A DNA stretch of 64,000 bases from Govania unica (GTDB lineage: Bacteria > Pseudomonadota > Alphaproteobacteria > Sphingomonadales > Govanellaceae). Positions 17,059 through 28,253 of the stretch are shown here, one piece after another. Numbering within the stretch: the stretch's first letter is position 1; each line of letters starts with the position of its first letter. The stretch is from assembly GCF_027920805.1 (NCBI RefSeq), contig NZ_JANWOI010000001.1, forward strand, positions 248,001-312,000, in the 5' to 3' direction. The notes under the pieces are model-generated. The model was not told where the DNA came from and did no database searches. It saw only the letters and a program-made list of their open reading frames with translations. Position numbers and translations under genes: made by a program.

Positions 17059-17853
17059 GTGCTTCAACAGAGATGGACGATGACCGGTAAGACAAAGTCA
17101 GGTGAGGTAAAGTCAGGCAAGGTGGCCGTCACGCGATCCGGAACTAAGCCCGCAAAATCCGTCAAACCCGAAAAACCAGCTGGCCCCGTAGCATCCAGCC
17201 AGATCAGTGTGGTGGACACAGTGGTGGACCGCATCCGCCAGAAAATCATGCGCGGTCAGTTCGTGCCCGGGCAGCGCCTGATCGAGCCCGATCTTGCCGA
17301 ACAGATCAATGTCAGTCGCACGGCCTTGCGTGAGGCGTTCCGCCGCCTTGCCGCCGAAGGTCTGGTGGAACTCGCCCTCTATAAAGGGGCCACGGTGCGG
17401 CTGCTCGGCAAAAAGGATGTGGAGGAAGCTTATCTCATCCGGGAAATGCTTGAGGGTCTGGTGGCGCGGCTCGCGACGCCGGTTATCTACGGGACGCCTA
17501 AACTGAAAAAGGCACTGCTGGATTTGCGCGCGGTCATGCGGACAACGGTCAAATCGAGCGAAAGCATTGATGCTTATTCTCAGTCAAACACAGAGTTCCA
17601 CAAGCTTCTGGTCGAGGCCGCGGGCAGTGCTCAGCTGGAGCGGCTGGTGGAACAGGTGCAATTGCCGATGTATCGCATCGTCTATGTGCGGCTGCTGTCG
17701 GAAACGGCGCGGGAGAAGTCGATGAAAGATCATGAGCGCATCATCGAAGCCATTCTGAAAGGCGACGCCAAAGCGGCCGAAGCTGCCATGCGCGCCCATG
17801 TTCAGGCGTCCGGACAATCGTTGCTGACGTTGTCCGATGATTATTTTTCCTGA
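17059..17853 (+). CDS. GntR family transcriptional regulator (FadR/FCD subgroup)
   Basis: A winged helix-turn-helix of the GntR type spans roughly residues 55-115 (VVDRIRQKIMRGQFVPGQRL, then LAEQINVSRTALREAFRRL), followed by an all-helical FCD ligand domain whose His/Asp residues (FHKLL, DHERIIEAI) fit the metal-binding pattern of that fold. A Lys/Ser-rich N-terminal tail of about 45 residues precedes the DNA-binding domain. The start is uncertain: GTG at 17059 has GGAGG 8 bases upstream, while ATG at 17080 has only a weak site. It is divergent from the TonB receptor and probably binds the ATCGT-N3-ACGAT palindromes of this locus. Confidence 0.92.
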   Translation: MLQQRWTMTGKTKSGEVKSGKVAVTRSGTKPAKSVKPEKPAGPVASSQISVVDTVVDRIRQKIMRGQFVPGQRLIEPDLAEQINVSRTALREAFRRLAAEGLVELALYKGATVRLLGKKDVEEAYLIREMLEGLVARLATPVIYGTPKLKKALLDLRAVMRTTVKSSESIDAYSQSNTEFHKLLVEAAGSAQLERLVEQVQLPMYRIVYVRLLSETAREKSMKDHERIIEAILKGDAKAAEAAMRAHVQASGQSLLTLSDDYFS

Positions 17854-17868
17854 GCGGGAGGATTTTGC

Positions 17869-18462
17869 ATGAGCGAGTTTCAAGCGATCCCGCCCGGCAA
17901 ACTCGCCGCCGTCGTCACTCATTTCGACATGCGCGATCTGCCGCCTGTGGACGCGGCGGGGCTTGAGCGTCCCGATCTTCATCTGGAATTTGTGGCTGAT
18001 CCCGACCTTGACTGGTACCGCGATCTTTTTCGCGCGGTGGGTGCGCGCTGGCTGTGGTTCAGCCGCCTGCGCATGACGGACGAGGCGCTCGGGGCCATCA
18101 TCAAGGATCCGGCGGTCGAGATTTATGCGCTGACCCGGCAGGGCGAGACGACGCCAAAGGGGCTGCTGGAACTGGATTTTCGTGATCCGAAGAATGCCGA
18201 ACTCGCCTTCCTCGGGGTGACGGCGGATATGATCGGCAGCGGAGCGGGGCGCTATCTCATGGCCCGGGCCATGGAACGCTTCCGTGCCGTGAAGCCGCCC
18301 CGGGTCTTTGTGCATACCTGCACCAACGATCATCCGGACGCGCCGAAATTTTATGAACGGGCAGGATTTCGTGCCTGTGGCCGGGAGGTCGAGATCATGA
18401 CCGACCCGCGTCTCGACGGCACGCTGCCGCGAGACGTTGCCCCCCATGTGCCGTTGATCTAG
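17869..18462 (+). CDS. GNAT family N-acetyltransferase
   Basis: The 197-residue product has the acetyl-CoA-binding core of GNAT proteins in its second half: FLGVTADMIGSGAGRYLM is the motif A region, followed by VHTCTNDHPDAPKFYERAGF, the usual motif B ending in an aromatic-rich loop. The substrate is unknown. It starts 15 bases after the GntR stop with GGGAGG upstream, so the two are cotranscribed. Its last four bases overlap the end of the convergent DUF1345 gene. Confidence 0.88.
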   Translation: MSEFQAIPPGKLAAVVTHFDMRDLPPVDAAGLERPDLHLEFVADPDLDWYRDLFRAVGARWLWFSRLRMTDEALGAIIKDPAVEIYALTRQGETTPKGLLELDFRDPKNAELAFLGVTADMIGSGAGRYLMARAMERFRAVKPPRVFVHTCTNDHPDAPKFYERAGFRACGREVEIMTDPRLDGTLPRDVAPHVPLI

Positions 18463-19109
18463 GCGCCAAGCACATTGATGCTGAAGGCGATCACGCCGAT
18501 GTTGAACACAAAGGCGGCGAGGCAGTGAAAGGTGCTCACGCGGCGGAAGCGGCGCGATTTCATATTGGTGTCGGAGGTCTGAAAAGTCATGCCGAGACAG
18601 AATGCGAAATAGATGAAATCCCAGTAATCCGGCTCTGGCGTATCCGGAAAAATGAGACCGCCGTAATCACCGCCGTCTTTGTCGCGGCTGTAATACATAT
18701 GGGCATAATGTAGCGCAAAGACCAGGTTGCTGAAGGTCCAGGCCAGCGCCAGGGTGGCAATGACCACCGCGATATCGATGGCATCGCGGGTTTTCACCTG
18801 GATCAGCTCGCTTGCAACCGTCACCATGACGACGAGCAATACGAGAACGGAAATGCAGAGGAGAAGCCCCCTGTTGGCATCGTTGCGTTCCGCCGCCTTG
18901 CGCATGGCCCCGGCCTCCTGACCAAGCAGCGATATGCAGGCGAGGATAAAGATCAGCGCGGCAAGGTCAAAGCTCACCATAGCCCCATGTCGCCAGCCAA
19001 GGGCCGGGATGGCGAGACTGGCCGCAAGACCGGCAATGACGACGAAGCCGATAAAACGCCAGGGGAACAGAATGTTGCCGATAACTGGCCGCTGCCGGGT
19101 TCCCGCCAT
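18459..19109 (-). CDS. DUF1345 integral membrane protein
   Basis: The product has about five to six predicted membrane helices and matches the DUF1345 family: FDLAALIF in an early helix, SNLVFALHYAHMYY, then FPDTPEPDYWDFIYFAF and the TSDTNMKSRRFRR motif. Its function is not known. The ATG at 19109 (MAGTRQRP) is chosen because GAGGAGG lies upstream at the right distance; the longer frame from 19181 has no such site. It is monocistronic. Confidence 0.88.
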   Translation of the reverse strand: MAGTRQRPVIGNILFPWRFIGFVVIAGLAASLAIPALGWRHGAMVSFDLAALIFILACISLLGQEAGAMRKAAERNDANRGLLLCISVLVLLVVMVTVASELIQVKTRDAIDIAVVIATLALAWTFSNLVFALHYAHMYYSRDKDGGDYGGLIFPDTPEPDYWDFIYFAFCLGMTFQTSDTNMKSRRFRRVSTFHCLAAFVFNIGVIAFSINVLGA

Positions 19110-19421
19110 TCTATTTGCCTCCTCGATGATGCCGGGTCTTCGGATCGTCGACAGACCCACGTGGATGTTCGAGCTTTTCAAAGAGTATGTCGGACATCGG
19201 CTCCAGTAAAGCCGCTACAGGTTTTCGCAGTGCAACGGCCGGTGTTTAGCGGTCATATGCTATCCTGGGTGAATTACCGATTTATGGTCTGAGTTTTCCA
19301 ACAATATGAAATCTTTCTTAATTATCTGAATATACTGAAGAAGTCGCTTCACATGCCGAAATTACGAGATTATCATAGGTTGAATATCGATATCCTGAAG
19401 ACTATGCCAAGGGGTAGGTCC
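19110..19421. other. Intergenic region between divergent DUF1345 and ankyrin genes
   Basis: This 312-base gap is more AT-rich in its right half than its surroundings. A TATACT at 19331-19336 could be the -10 element for the ankyrin gene, but no good -35 is seen at the proper spacing. No RNA gene or repeat was recognised. An in-frame ATG at 19353 would extend the ankyrin protein but lacks a ribosome-binding site. Confidence 0.4.
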
Positions 19422-20300
19422 ATGCGGTTTGTAAACTTCATGCTTTGCGTCGTCTTTCTGGCCTGTTCGGTGGCGAGCGCCAGGGCAGGGGATCCGTTCG
19501 ACAACGCACGCTATTACATCGGCACCAAGAATAACGCGGCGGCACTTCAGGATATCGACAGCGGTCAGTTTGACATCAATATGCAAACGTCCGAGGGCTA
19601 TACGCTGCTGCATTATGCGGCTGAGGCAGGAAATCTTGCCATGGTGGATTCCCTACTCGAACGTGGGGCCAATCCGTCAATCAAAACGAATTTGGGCAGT
19701 ACGCCGTTCGATATGGCGATCGGAACCATGGTTCAAACCCGCCTCAAGGCGGCGATGGCCGGAGGAAAGAGCGCCTCTCCACAAGCCAAAGGCACAGGCG
19801 ATTTTGATACGGCGCGGGCGAATATCGGCTGGCGCAGGAACGATGTTGTGATCGCCGAGCTTGACAAGGGGCTCGATGTCAACATGCAGAATGCCGAAGG
19901 CTATACGCTGCTGCATTTTGCCGCTGGCGAAGGCAATCTTGCCATTGTGAAGGAACTGCTGCAGCGCGGTGCAAATCCAAATACCAAGACCAATAGCGGC
20001 CAGACCGCGCTTGATCGTGCCATGGGCACCATGGTTGAAGCCGAATTGAAAAAAGCGGGCGGTAAATTGGGCATATCCGCATCTTTGGAAACGCCCGCAA
20101 AGCCCGTAGCACAACCCGCCGCGACCACAAAGCCGAAAGCGAACGCCGCGAACGACACACCCACAACGCCAAACTCACCATATGCCAAAATGTGTGAAAG
20201 CCGTCATTACACATCATCGGCGCTCTGCAGCGACAGCACCTGCAAAATGCGCGAATACCGCAAATGGCAAACTTGCCTGAAGACCGGAAGCTATTACTGA
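19422..20300 (+). CDS. Exported ankyrin-repeat protein with internal duplication
   Basis: After a signal peptide (MRFVNFMLCVVFLACSVASA), the protein contains two similar blocks of about 100 residues. Each begins with FDxAR and contains an ankyrin motif: EGYTLLHYAAEAGNLAMV with LLERGANPSIKTN in the first, EGYTLLHFAAGEGNLAIV with LLQRGANPNTKTN in the second. A Pro/Ala/Lys-rich linker leads to a short C-terminal region with five cysteines (MCESRHY, SALCSDSTCKMREYRKWQTC), which may form disulfides in the periplasm. The ATG at 19422 follows AAGGGGTAGG. It probably mediates protein contacts; no partner is suggested by the neighbours. Confidence 0.85.
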   Translation: MRFVNFMLCVVFLACSVASARAGDPFDNARYYIGTKNNAAALQDIDSGQFDINMQTSEGYTLLHYAAEAGNLAMVDSLLERGANPSIKTNLGSTPFDMAIGTMVQTRLKAAMAGGKSASPQAKGTGDFDTARANIGWRRNDVVIAELDKGLDVNMQNAEGYTLLHFAAGEGNLAIVKELLQRGANPNTKTNSGQTALDRAMGTMVEAELKKAGGKLGISASLETPAKPVAQPAATTKPKANAANDTPTTPNSPYAKMCESRHYTSSALCSDSTCKMREYRKWQTCLKTGSYY

Positions 20301-20398
20301 GGATGTGATGCTTGGGGGCCTGATGGAACGTCGGTGATGGGGCCCGTCAATTCAGAAATCTATCCGTCCGCCCTGTTGCGGATTGCTTTATGTGTGTT

Positions 20399-21280
20399 TC
20401 AATGCTGAGCCTTGGCAAACGCCACAAATCGATCCACCAGCGCCTGTTTTTCCTTGTTCCATTGCGGTGCACCGTGCAGCAGGCCGATGCGGCGGCGGTA
20501 GTCGTAGCCTTCTAACCGCAATTTGGCGATGCCGGGCAGGCCGTAGCTTTCGGGCAGGGTGGTGAAGCCGAGGTCGGCGGCGACCATCATCAGGGCGCGT
20601 TCATCCTGGGGGGTGCGGTAGACCAATCTGGGGCGCACGTTCTGGTCGGTGAAATAGCGGCTGGTTTCCGACAGCAATTCACATCTGGTGCGCACGATGG
20701 TGGGCTCGTTGGCGAGGGCGCGGCCTTCGATCCGCCCGCGCTCGGCGAGGGGGTGGCTTGCGGCGAGGGCGAGGACATAGCCTTCTTCCCAAAGCTCGAC
20801 CGGCGGGCGGTGAGGGGTGGCGGCGGTCTGCGGTCCGCGCAGGATGGTGAGCGCGAGATCGACGCCGCCGCTGTCGAGCTTATTGGTGATTTCCTGCTCG
20901 GTGCCCTCGGACAATTCGATGACCACGCCCGGTTCGGTGCGGCGGAAACCGCCGGCAAGGGCGGCGAGGCGGGCGGCCGGGATGGTCATCAGCACGCCGA
21001 GCCGGATCACCCGCGGGGCTTCGATTTCGTGCAATTCGACCTCGGCCAGCGTACATTGATGGAGGATCGATTTGGCGCGTTCGATGAACTGGGTTCCGGC
21101 TTCGGTCAGAAAAATGCGGCGGTTGGAACGATTGAACAGTTTGACCCGCAAGCCGGATTCGAGCTTTTTAATGCCCGCCGACAGGGTCGGTTGGGTGACG
21201 CAGGCGCGCTCGGCCGCCTTGGTGAAGCTGCCGGTTTCGACGACCGCAAGAAAATAGCGTAATTGATACAGTTCAAACAT
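20399..21280 (-). CDS. LysR family transcriptional regulator (OxyR-like features)
   Basis: The N-terminal winged helix-turn-helix (FTKAAERACVTQPTLSAGIKKL) is typical of LysR proteins, followed by a periplasmic-binding-like effector domain. A Cys in VRTRCELL aligns by eye with the peroxidatic Cys199 region of OxyR, but the second Cys of OxyR is absent. A 15-bp site at 21279-21293, which matches the OxyR-type pattern ATAG-N-T-N3-A-N-CTAT, overlaps its own start codon, so autoregulation is likely. It is divergent from the leucine-degradation operon and may control it. Confidence 0.88.
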   Translation of the reverse strand: MFELYQLRYFLAVVETGSFTKAAERACVTQPTLSAGIKKLESGLRVKLFNRSNRRIFLTEAGTQFIERAKSILHQCTLAEVELHEIEAPRVIRLGVLMTIPAARLAALAGGFRRTEPGVVIELSEGTEQEITNKLDSGGVDLALTILRGPQTAATPHRPPVELWEEGYVLALAASHPLAERGRIEGRALANEPTIVRTRCELLSETSRYFTDQNVRPRLVYRTPQDERALMMVAADLGFTTLPESYGLPGIAKLRLEGYDYRRRIGLLHGAPQWNKEKQALVDRFVAFAKAQH

Positions 21281-21293
21281 AGATGCTATCTAT
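21279..21293. promoter_or_regulatory. LysR-type box at the regulator's start codon
   Basis: ATAGAT-GCT-ATCTAT is a perfect inverted repeat and contains the T-N11-A core of LysR operators. It fits the OxyR half-site pattern. It overlaps the regulator's ATG (21278-21280) and is 146 bases upstream of the liuB start. Confidence 0.55.
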
Positions 21294-21438
21294 AAAACCC
21301 ATACAAACAAAAAATTTCATCTATTCTTGAGCCGAGGGTAAAGTCCTGTCAAGGACTGTCAAAAGTCGCCGCCTGCTGTGAAGTCCCGCCGTGTCGGGGT
21401 GACGGGTCGGGCGGGGCATATTTGTGGGAAGCATCCGG

Positions 21439-23046
21439 ATGTCGATACTTGAGAGCGCGCTTGACCGGCGGAGTGAGGGATTTGCAGCCAACAGGGCTCA
21501 TATGCAGTCCCTTGTGGATGATCTCACGGCCAAGGTCGCCGAAATCAAGCAAGGTGGTGGCGCGGTCTCGCGGGAGCGTCATCTGTCGCGGGGTAAGTTA
21601 TTGCCGCGCGACCGGGTGAAGGCGCTGCTTGATCCGGGGTCGCCGTTCCTGGAACTGTCGCAATTCGCAGCCCATGACGTTTATCATGACCATGTGCCGG
21701 CGGCGGGGATCATCACCGGGGTTGGCCGGGTCATGGGCATCGAGTGCCTGATCGTCTGCAATGATGCGACGGTGAAGGGCGGCACCTATTATCCGCTGAC
21801 GGTGAAGAAGCATCTGCGGGCTCAGGAGATTGCGCGCGAAAACCGCCTGCCCTGCATTTATCTGGTGGATTCGGGCGGGGCCAATCTGCCCAATCAGGAT
21901 GATGTGTTTCCGGATAGGGAGCATTTCGGGCGGATTTTTTATAATCAGGCGACGCTGTCGGCGGCGGGCATTCCGCAGATCGCCGTGGTCATGGGGTCCT
22001 GCACGGCGGGCGGCGCTTATGTGCCGGCCATGGCCGATGAATGCGTGATTGTGAAGGACCAGGGCACGATCTTTCTGGCCGGTCCGCCGCTTGTGAAGGC
22101 GGCCACGGGGGAGGAAGTGTCGGCGGAAGATCTCGGCGGTGCTGATGTGCATACGCGAGTCTCCGGCGTGGCCGATCATCTGGCTTTGAATGACGCCCAT
22201 GCGCTGACCCTGACGCGGCGCATTGTGGGCAATCTGAACTGGGGCAAGACCGTGCCGGTGACGGTGCGGGAACCGCGCGCGCCGCTTTATGATCCGTCTG
22301 AAATCTATGGCGTCATTCCGAAAGACACGCGGGTGCCCTATGACGTGCGCGAGGTCATTGCCCGGCTGGTGGATGGCAGCGAGTTTGACGAATTCAAGAA
22401 GCTTTACGGCACCACGCTTGTGACCGGGTTCGCGCATATTCATGGTTATCCGGTGGGCATCATTGCCAACAATGGCGTGCTGTTTTCGGAGTCCGCCGTG
22501 AAGGGCGCGCATTTTGTCGAGCTTTGTGCTCAGCGCGGCATTCCGCTGGTGTTTTTGCAGAATATCACCGGCTTCATGGTCGGGCGCAAATATGAAACCG
22601 GCGGCATCGCCAAGGACGGGGCCAAGATGGTGATGGCCGTGGCCAACGCGAAGGTGCCGAAATTCACGGTGATCATCGGCGGCTCGTTCGGGGCCGGGAA
22701 TTACGGCATGTGCGGCCGCGCCTATTCACCGCGCTTCCTGTGGATGTGGCCAAACGCGCGCATTTCCGTCATGGGCGGAGAACAGGCGGCAAGCGTGCTC
22801 GCCACCGTCAAGAAAGACGCCATGGCGCGCACCGGCAAAAGCTGGACTGCGGAGGAAGAAGACGCGTTCAAGGCGCCGATCCGCGAGCAGTATGAAACCC
22901 AGGGTCATCCCTATTATGCGAGCGCTCGGTTATGGGACGATGGCATCATTGATCCGGCGGATACCCGCCGGGTGCTGGCGCTTGGACTGTCGGCGAGCCT
23001 CAATGCGCCGGTGCCCGAAACCAGCTATGGCGTGTTCCGGATGTAA
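21439..23046 (+). CDS. liuB: Methylcrotonyl-CoA carboxylase beta (carboxyltransferase) subunit
   Basis: This subunit transfers carboxyl from biotin to 3-methylcrotonyl-CoA in leucine catabolism. The product has the two crotonase-like halves of the carboxyltransferase, with [33 protein letters not shown] and, in the second half, [15 protein letters not shown] and [16 protein letters not shown], which fit the methylcrotonyl-CoA enzyme better than propionyl-CoA carboxylase. Length (535 residues) is normal. It is the first gene of a five-gene operon with spacings of 2-14 bases. The ATG at 21439 is preceded by GGGAAG. Confidence 0.95.
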   Translation: MSILESALDRRSEGFAANRAHMQSLVDDLTAKVAEIKQGGGAVSRERHLSRGKLLPRDRVKALLDPGSPFLELSQFAAHDVYHDHVPAAGIITGVGRVMGIECLIVCNDATVKGGTYYPLTVKKHLRAQEIARENRLPCIYLVDSGGANLPNQDDVFPDREHFGRIFYNQATLSAAGIPQIAVVMGSCTAGGAYVPAMADECVIVKDQGTIFLAGPPLVKAATGEEVSAEDLGGADVHTRVSGVADHLALNDAHALTLTRRIVGNLNWGKTVPVTVREPRAPLYDPSEIYGVIPKDTRVPYDVREVIARLVDGSEFDEFKKLYGTTLVTGFAHIHGYPVGIIANNGVLFSESAVKGAHFVELCAQRGIPLVFLQNITGFMVGRKYETGGIAKDGAKMVMAVANAKVPKFTVIIGGSFGAGNYGMCGRAYSPRFLWMWPNARISVMGGEQAASVLATVKKDAMARTGKSWTAEEEDAFKAPIREQYETQGHPYYASARLWDDGIIDPADTRRVLALGLSASLNAPVPETSYGVFRM

Positions 23047-23058
23047 GGAGAAGACGAA

Positions 23059-23850
23059 ATGAGTGACATGGTTCTTCTCGATATCGATGGGCGCGGGGTG
23101 GCAACGGTCACCATGAACCGGCCTGAGCTGCATAATGCCTTCAACGAAGACATGATCGCGCAGCTGACGGAAATGTTCGCGGCGCTCGATCAGAATGACG
23201 CCGTGCGCGTTGTGGTTCTGACCGGCAAGGGCGCGAGTTTTTCGGCCGGTGGCGACCTGAACTGGATGAAGAAATTCGTCCAATATTCCCACGCGGAAAA
23301 TATGGCTGACGCCATGAAGCTCGCGGTCATGCTGAAGACGCTGGATCGGTTGTCGAAGCCGACCATTGCCGCCGTCAATGGCGCGACCTTCGCGGGCGGG
23401 GTTGGGTTGCTCAGCTGCTGCGATCTGGTGGTGGCGGTGGAGACGGCGATTTTCGCGGTGTCCGAAGTCAAGATCGGCCTCGCGCCTGCGACCATCTCGC
23501 CCTATGTGGTGGCGGCCATCGGCGCGCGTGCGGCGCGACGTTATTTCCTGACCGGGGAACGCTTCGATGCCGGCCAGGCGCAGGCCATCGGCCTTGTGCA
23601 TGAAGTCGCGGCCGATCACGCGGCGCTCACGCAGACGGTGGACGGGTTCATCAAACAGTTTCTTGGCAATGGTCAGACGGCCATGACGGCGTCAAAGGAT
23701 CTGGTGTTCGCGGTGATGGACCGGGCGGTCGATGACGCGCTTATGACGGAAACCGCGCGGCGCATTGCCGATCGCCGTATTTCCGCCGAAGGACAGGAAG
23801 GGCTCGCGGCCTTTCTTGAAAAACGTAAACCCAACTGGGTCAAGGGGTAG
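23059..23850 (+). CDS. liuC: Methylglutaconyl-CoA hydratase (enoyl-CoA hydratase family)
   Basis: The crotonase-fold enzyme has the oxyanion-hole segments FSAGGDLNWM and NGATFAGGVGLLSCCD, and the Glu in SEVKIGLAPATISPYV expected for hydratases of this pathway. It should hydrate 3-methylglutaconyl-CoA to HMG-CoA, the step after the carboxylase. It lies between the two carboxylase subunit genes, 12 bases after liuB, which supports this specific assignment over a general enoyl-CoA hydratase. Confidence 0.93.
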   Translation: MSDMVLLDIDGRGVATVTMNRPELHNAFNEDMIAQLTEMFAALDQNDAVRVVVLTGKGASFSAGGDLNWMKKFVQYSHAENMADAMKLAVMLKTLDRLSKPTIAAVNGATFAGGVGLLSCCDLVVAVETAIFAVSEVKIGLAPATISPYVVAAIGARAARRYFLTGERFDAGQAQAIGLVHEVAADHAALTQTVDGFIKQFLGNGQTAMTASKDLVFAVMDRAVDDALMTETARRIADRRISAEGQEGLAAFLEKRKPNWVKG

Positions 23851-23856
23851 GTGCCG

Positions 23857-25875
<2,019 letters not shown>

Positions 25876-25877
25876 GG

Positions 25878-26783
25878 ATGTTGCCTAAATTCGTGACCCT
25901 TTATGAGGTCGGCCCGCGTGACGGCTTGCAGAACGAAGCGCAGGTAGTGCCGACCGATATCAAGATCGCGCTGATCAATCGTCTTGCGGCGGCGGGGCTC
26001 CGGGAGATCGAGGCGACGAGTTTCGTGTCGCCCAAATGGGTGCCGCAGATGGCCGACAATGCGGCGGTGATGGCGGGCATCACCCGCGCGCTCGGCGTGG
26101 TCTATCCGGTGCTGACACCAAACCTTATGGGGGCGGAGGCGGCGCTGGCGGCAAAGGCCGATACCTGGGCCATTTTCACCGCGGCCTCTGAAACCTTCAA
26201 CCAGCGCAATATCAATTGCTCCATAGCGGAGAGCATTGAACGCTTCCGGCCAGTGATGGAGCTTGCCCGCCGCCATGATGTGCGGGTGCGCGGTTATGTG
26301 TCCTGCACCCTCGGTTGTCCTTACGAAGGTGCGATCGCGCCTGACAAGGTGGCCGAGGTGACCCGCGCCCTGTTCGATCTTGGGGTTTACGAAGTGAGCT
26401 TGGGCGACACCATCGGCGTCGGCACGCCGAACAAGGTGGCGGCCATGCTTGAGGCGGTGCTGAAAATCGCCCCGGCGGAGAAGCTCGCCATTCATTGCCA
26501 TGACACCTATGGGCAGGCGCTCGTGAATATCCATGAGGCGTTGAAGCATGGCATCACCATCGTTGACAGCTCAGTGGCTGGTCTTGGCGGTTGTCCCTAT
26601 GCCAAGGGCGCGTCGGGCAATGTGGCGACGGAAGACGTGCTGTTCTTGTTGAACGAACTCGGGATCGAGACCGGCGTTGATCTGCACGCCATCGTCCGGA
26701 CTGCCTGGTTCATTGCCGATCATCTGGGCCGCGCGCCGTCCTCCAAGGTGGCGCATGCTCTTAAAGACAAACTGGCCGATTAA
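25878..26783 (+). CDS. liuE: Hydroxymethylglutaryl-CoA lyase
   Basis: The TIM-barrel enzyme cleaves HMG-CoA to acetoacetate and acetyl-CoA, the last step of leucine degradation. Signature segments are [10 protein letters not shown] at the N-terminus, [10 protein letters not shown], the metal-binding HCHDTYGQA and the C-terminal [19 protein letters not shown] with the catalytic Cys. The gene begins two bases after the liuD stop; a GTG at 25872 would overlap it. Confidence 0.95.
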   Translation: MLPKFVTLYEVGPRDGLQNEAQVVPTDIKIALINRLAAAGLREIEATSFVSPKWVPQMADNAAVMAGITRALGVVYPVLTPNLMGAEAALAAKADTWAIFTAASETFNQRNINCSIAESIERFRPVMELARRHDVRVRGYVSCTLGCPYEGAIAPDKVAEVTRALFDLGVYEVSLGDTIGVGTPNKVAAMLEAVLKIAPAEKLAIHCHDTYGQALVNIHEALKHGITIVDSSVAGLGGCPYAKGASGNVATEDVLFLLNELGIETGVDLHAIVRTAWFIADHLGRAPSSKVAHALKDKLAD

Positions 26784-26797
26784 CGCGGAGAAAATTC

Positions 26798-27964
26798 ATG
26801 CATAGCTTCCCGTCCCTCAATTTCGATCTTGGCGACGATATCGAAAGCCTGCGCGACACCGTGGCGAAATTTGCCGCCAAAGAAATCGCCCCGCGTGCGG
26901 CGGAGATTGATCGCGACAATCAGTTCCCCATGGACCTGTGGAAAAAATTCGGCGATCTCGGCCTGCTCGGCATGACCGCTGAAGAAGAATATGGCGGGGT
27001 CAATATGGGCTATCTCGCCCATTGCATCGTCATGGAAGAAATCTCCCGCGCGTCGGGCAGTGTCGGGCTGTCTTACGGCGCCCATTCCAATCTTTGCGTC
27101 AATCAGATCAAGCGCAACGGTACGGCCGAGCAAAAGGCGAAATATCTGCCGAAGCTTATCTCCGGCGATCATGTGGGCGCGCTCGCCATGTCGGAGCCGG
27201 GGTCGGGATCGGACGTGGTCTCTATGCGGCTCCGCGCCGATAAAAAGGGCGACCGCTATATTCTGACCGGCAACAAGATGTGGATCACCAATGGTCCCGA
27301 CGCCGATACGCTGGTGGTTTATGCGCGGACCGATCCGAATGCCGGGGCGAAGGGCATCACCGCGTTCCTCATTGAAAAGGGCTTCAAGGGATTTTCGACG
27401 GCGCAGAAGCTCGACAAGCTCGGCATGCGCGGCTCGAACACCTGTGAGCTCGTGTTTCAGGATTGCGAAGTGCCCGAGGAAAATGTCCTTGGCAAGCTGA
27501 ACGAGGGTGTGCGGGTTCTGATGTCCGGCCTTGATTACGAACGCGTGGTGCTGGCTGCGGGGCCCATCGGGCTCATGCAGGCGGCCATGGATGTGGTCGT
27601 GCCCTATGTGCATGAACGCAAGCAGTTCGGTCAGGCTATCGGTGAGTTTCAGCTGATGCAGGGCAAGCTTGCCGACATGTATACGACGCTGACGGCGAGC
27701 CGGGCTTATACCTATGCCGTGGCGAAGGCCTGCGACCGCGGCGAGACCACGCGGAAAGACGCGGCCGGGTGTATTCTTTATGCGGCGGAAAAAGCCACCT
27801 GGCTCGCACTTGAGGCGATTCAGGCGCTGGGTGGCAACGGTTACATCAATGATTATCCAACCGGCCGTATCATGCGCGACGCCAAACTCTATGAGATCGG
27901 CGCCGGCACCAGCGAAATCCGCCGCATGCTCATCGGCCGTGAATTGTTTTCCGAAACGCTTTAG
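26798..27964 (+). CDS. liuA: Isovaleryl-CoA dehydrogenase
   Basis: The FAD enzyme oxidises isovaleryl-CoA to 3-methylcrotonyl-CoA, the first CoA-ester step of leucine degradation, passing electrons to ETF. Length (388 residues) and the acyl-CoA dehydrogenase motifs ([18 protein letters not shown]-like [23 protein letters not shown]) fit. The segment [20 protein letters not shown] places the catalytic Glu at the position typical of isovaleryl-CoA dehydrogenase, not the C-terminal position of other acyl-CoA dehydrogenases. In many bacteria this gene is first in the cluster; here it is last. Confidence 0.94.
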   Translation: MHSFPSLNFDLGDDIESLRDTVAKFAAKEIAPRAAEIDRDNQFPMDLWKKFGDLGLLGMTAEEEYGGVNMGYLAHCIVMEEISRASGSVGLSYGAHSNLCVNQIKRNGTAEQKAKYLPKLISGDHVGALAMSEPGSGSDVVSMRLRADKKGDRYILTGNKMWITNGPDADTLVVYARTDPNAGAKGITAFLIEKGFKGFSTAQKLDKLGMRGSNTCELVFQDCEVPEENVLGKLNEGVRVLMSGLDYERVVLAAGPIGLMQAAMDVVVPYVHERKQFGQAIGEFQLMQGKLADMYTTLTASRAYTYAVAKACDRGETTRKDAAGCILYAAEKATWLALEAIQALGGNGYINDYPTGRIMRDAKLYEIGAGTSEIRRMLIGRELFSETL

Positions 27965-27980
27965 AGGTCCGATTCTAAGT

Positions 27981-28057
27981 TGTCATTGCCGGGCTTGACC
28001 CGGCAATCCACCTCAGCGGTTGAGCCATGGATACGCGGGTCAAGCCCGCGTATGACA
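27981..28057. repeat. Palindromic intergenic repeat, copy 2
   Basis: The left arm (27981-28010) is identical to that of copy 1 over 30 bases. The right arm (28027-28057) starts ATGGAT and ends ATGACA as in copy 1 but has a changed core, ACGCGGGTCAAGCCCGCGT, which is again self-complementary. The core of the right arm has therefore changed on both sides in a way that keeps pairing within the arm. Confidence 0.88.
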
Positions 28058-28142
28058 GGTTTTAATTATTGTGATCCTATTGGACTGCTTGGGTGGACTT
28101 GTCTTCCGAGAAGGCATAGAGGCTGGTCTGCAGCCAACACTA

Positions 28143-28219
28143 TGTCATTGCCGGGCTTGACCCGGCAATCCATCTCGGCGGTTGAGCCATGGATACGTGG
28201 GTCCAGTTCGCGTATGACA
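28143..28219. repeat. Palindromic intergenic repeat, copy 3 (degenerate right arm)
   Basis: The left arm (28143-28173) is identical to copy 1 over 31 bases. The right arm (28189-28219) resembles that of copy 2 but has mismatches in the core (ACGTGGGTCCAGTTCGCGT), so it no longer folds well. Copies 2 and 3 lie 85 bases apart in the same orientation. Confidence 0.85.
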
Positions 28220-28253
28220 GGCTTAAATCTGTGACCAACGTGCGGCTTCGTAC

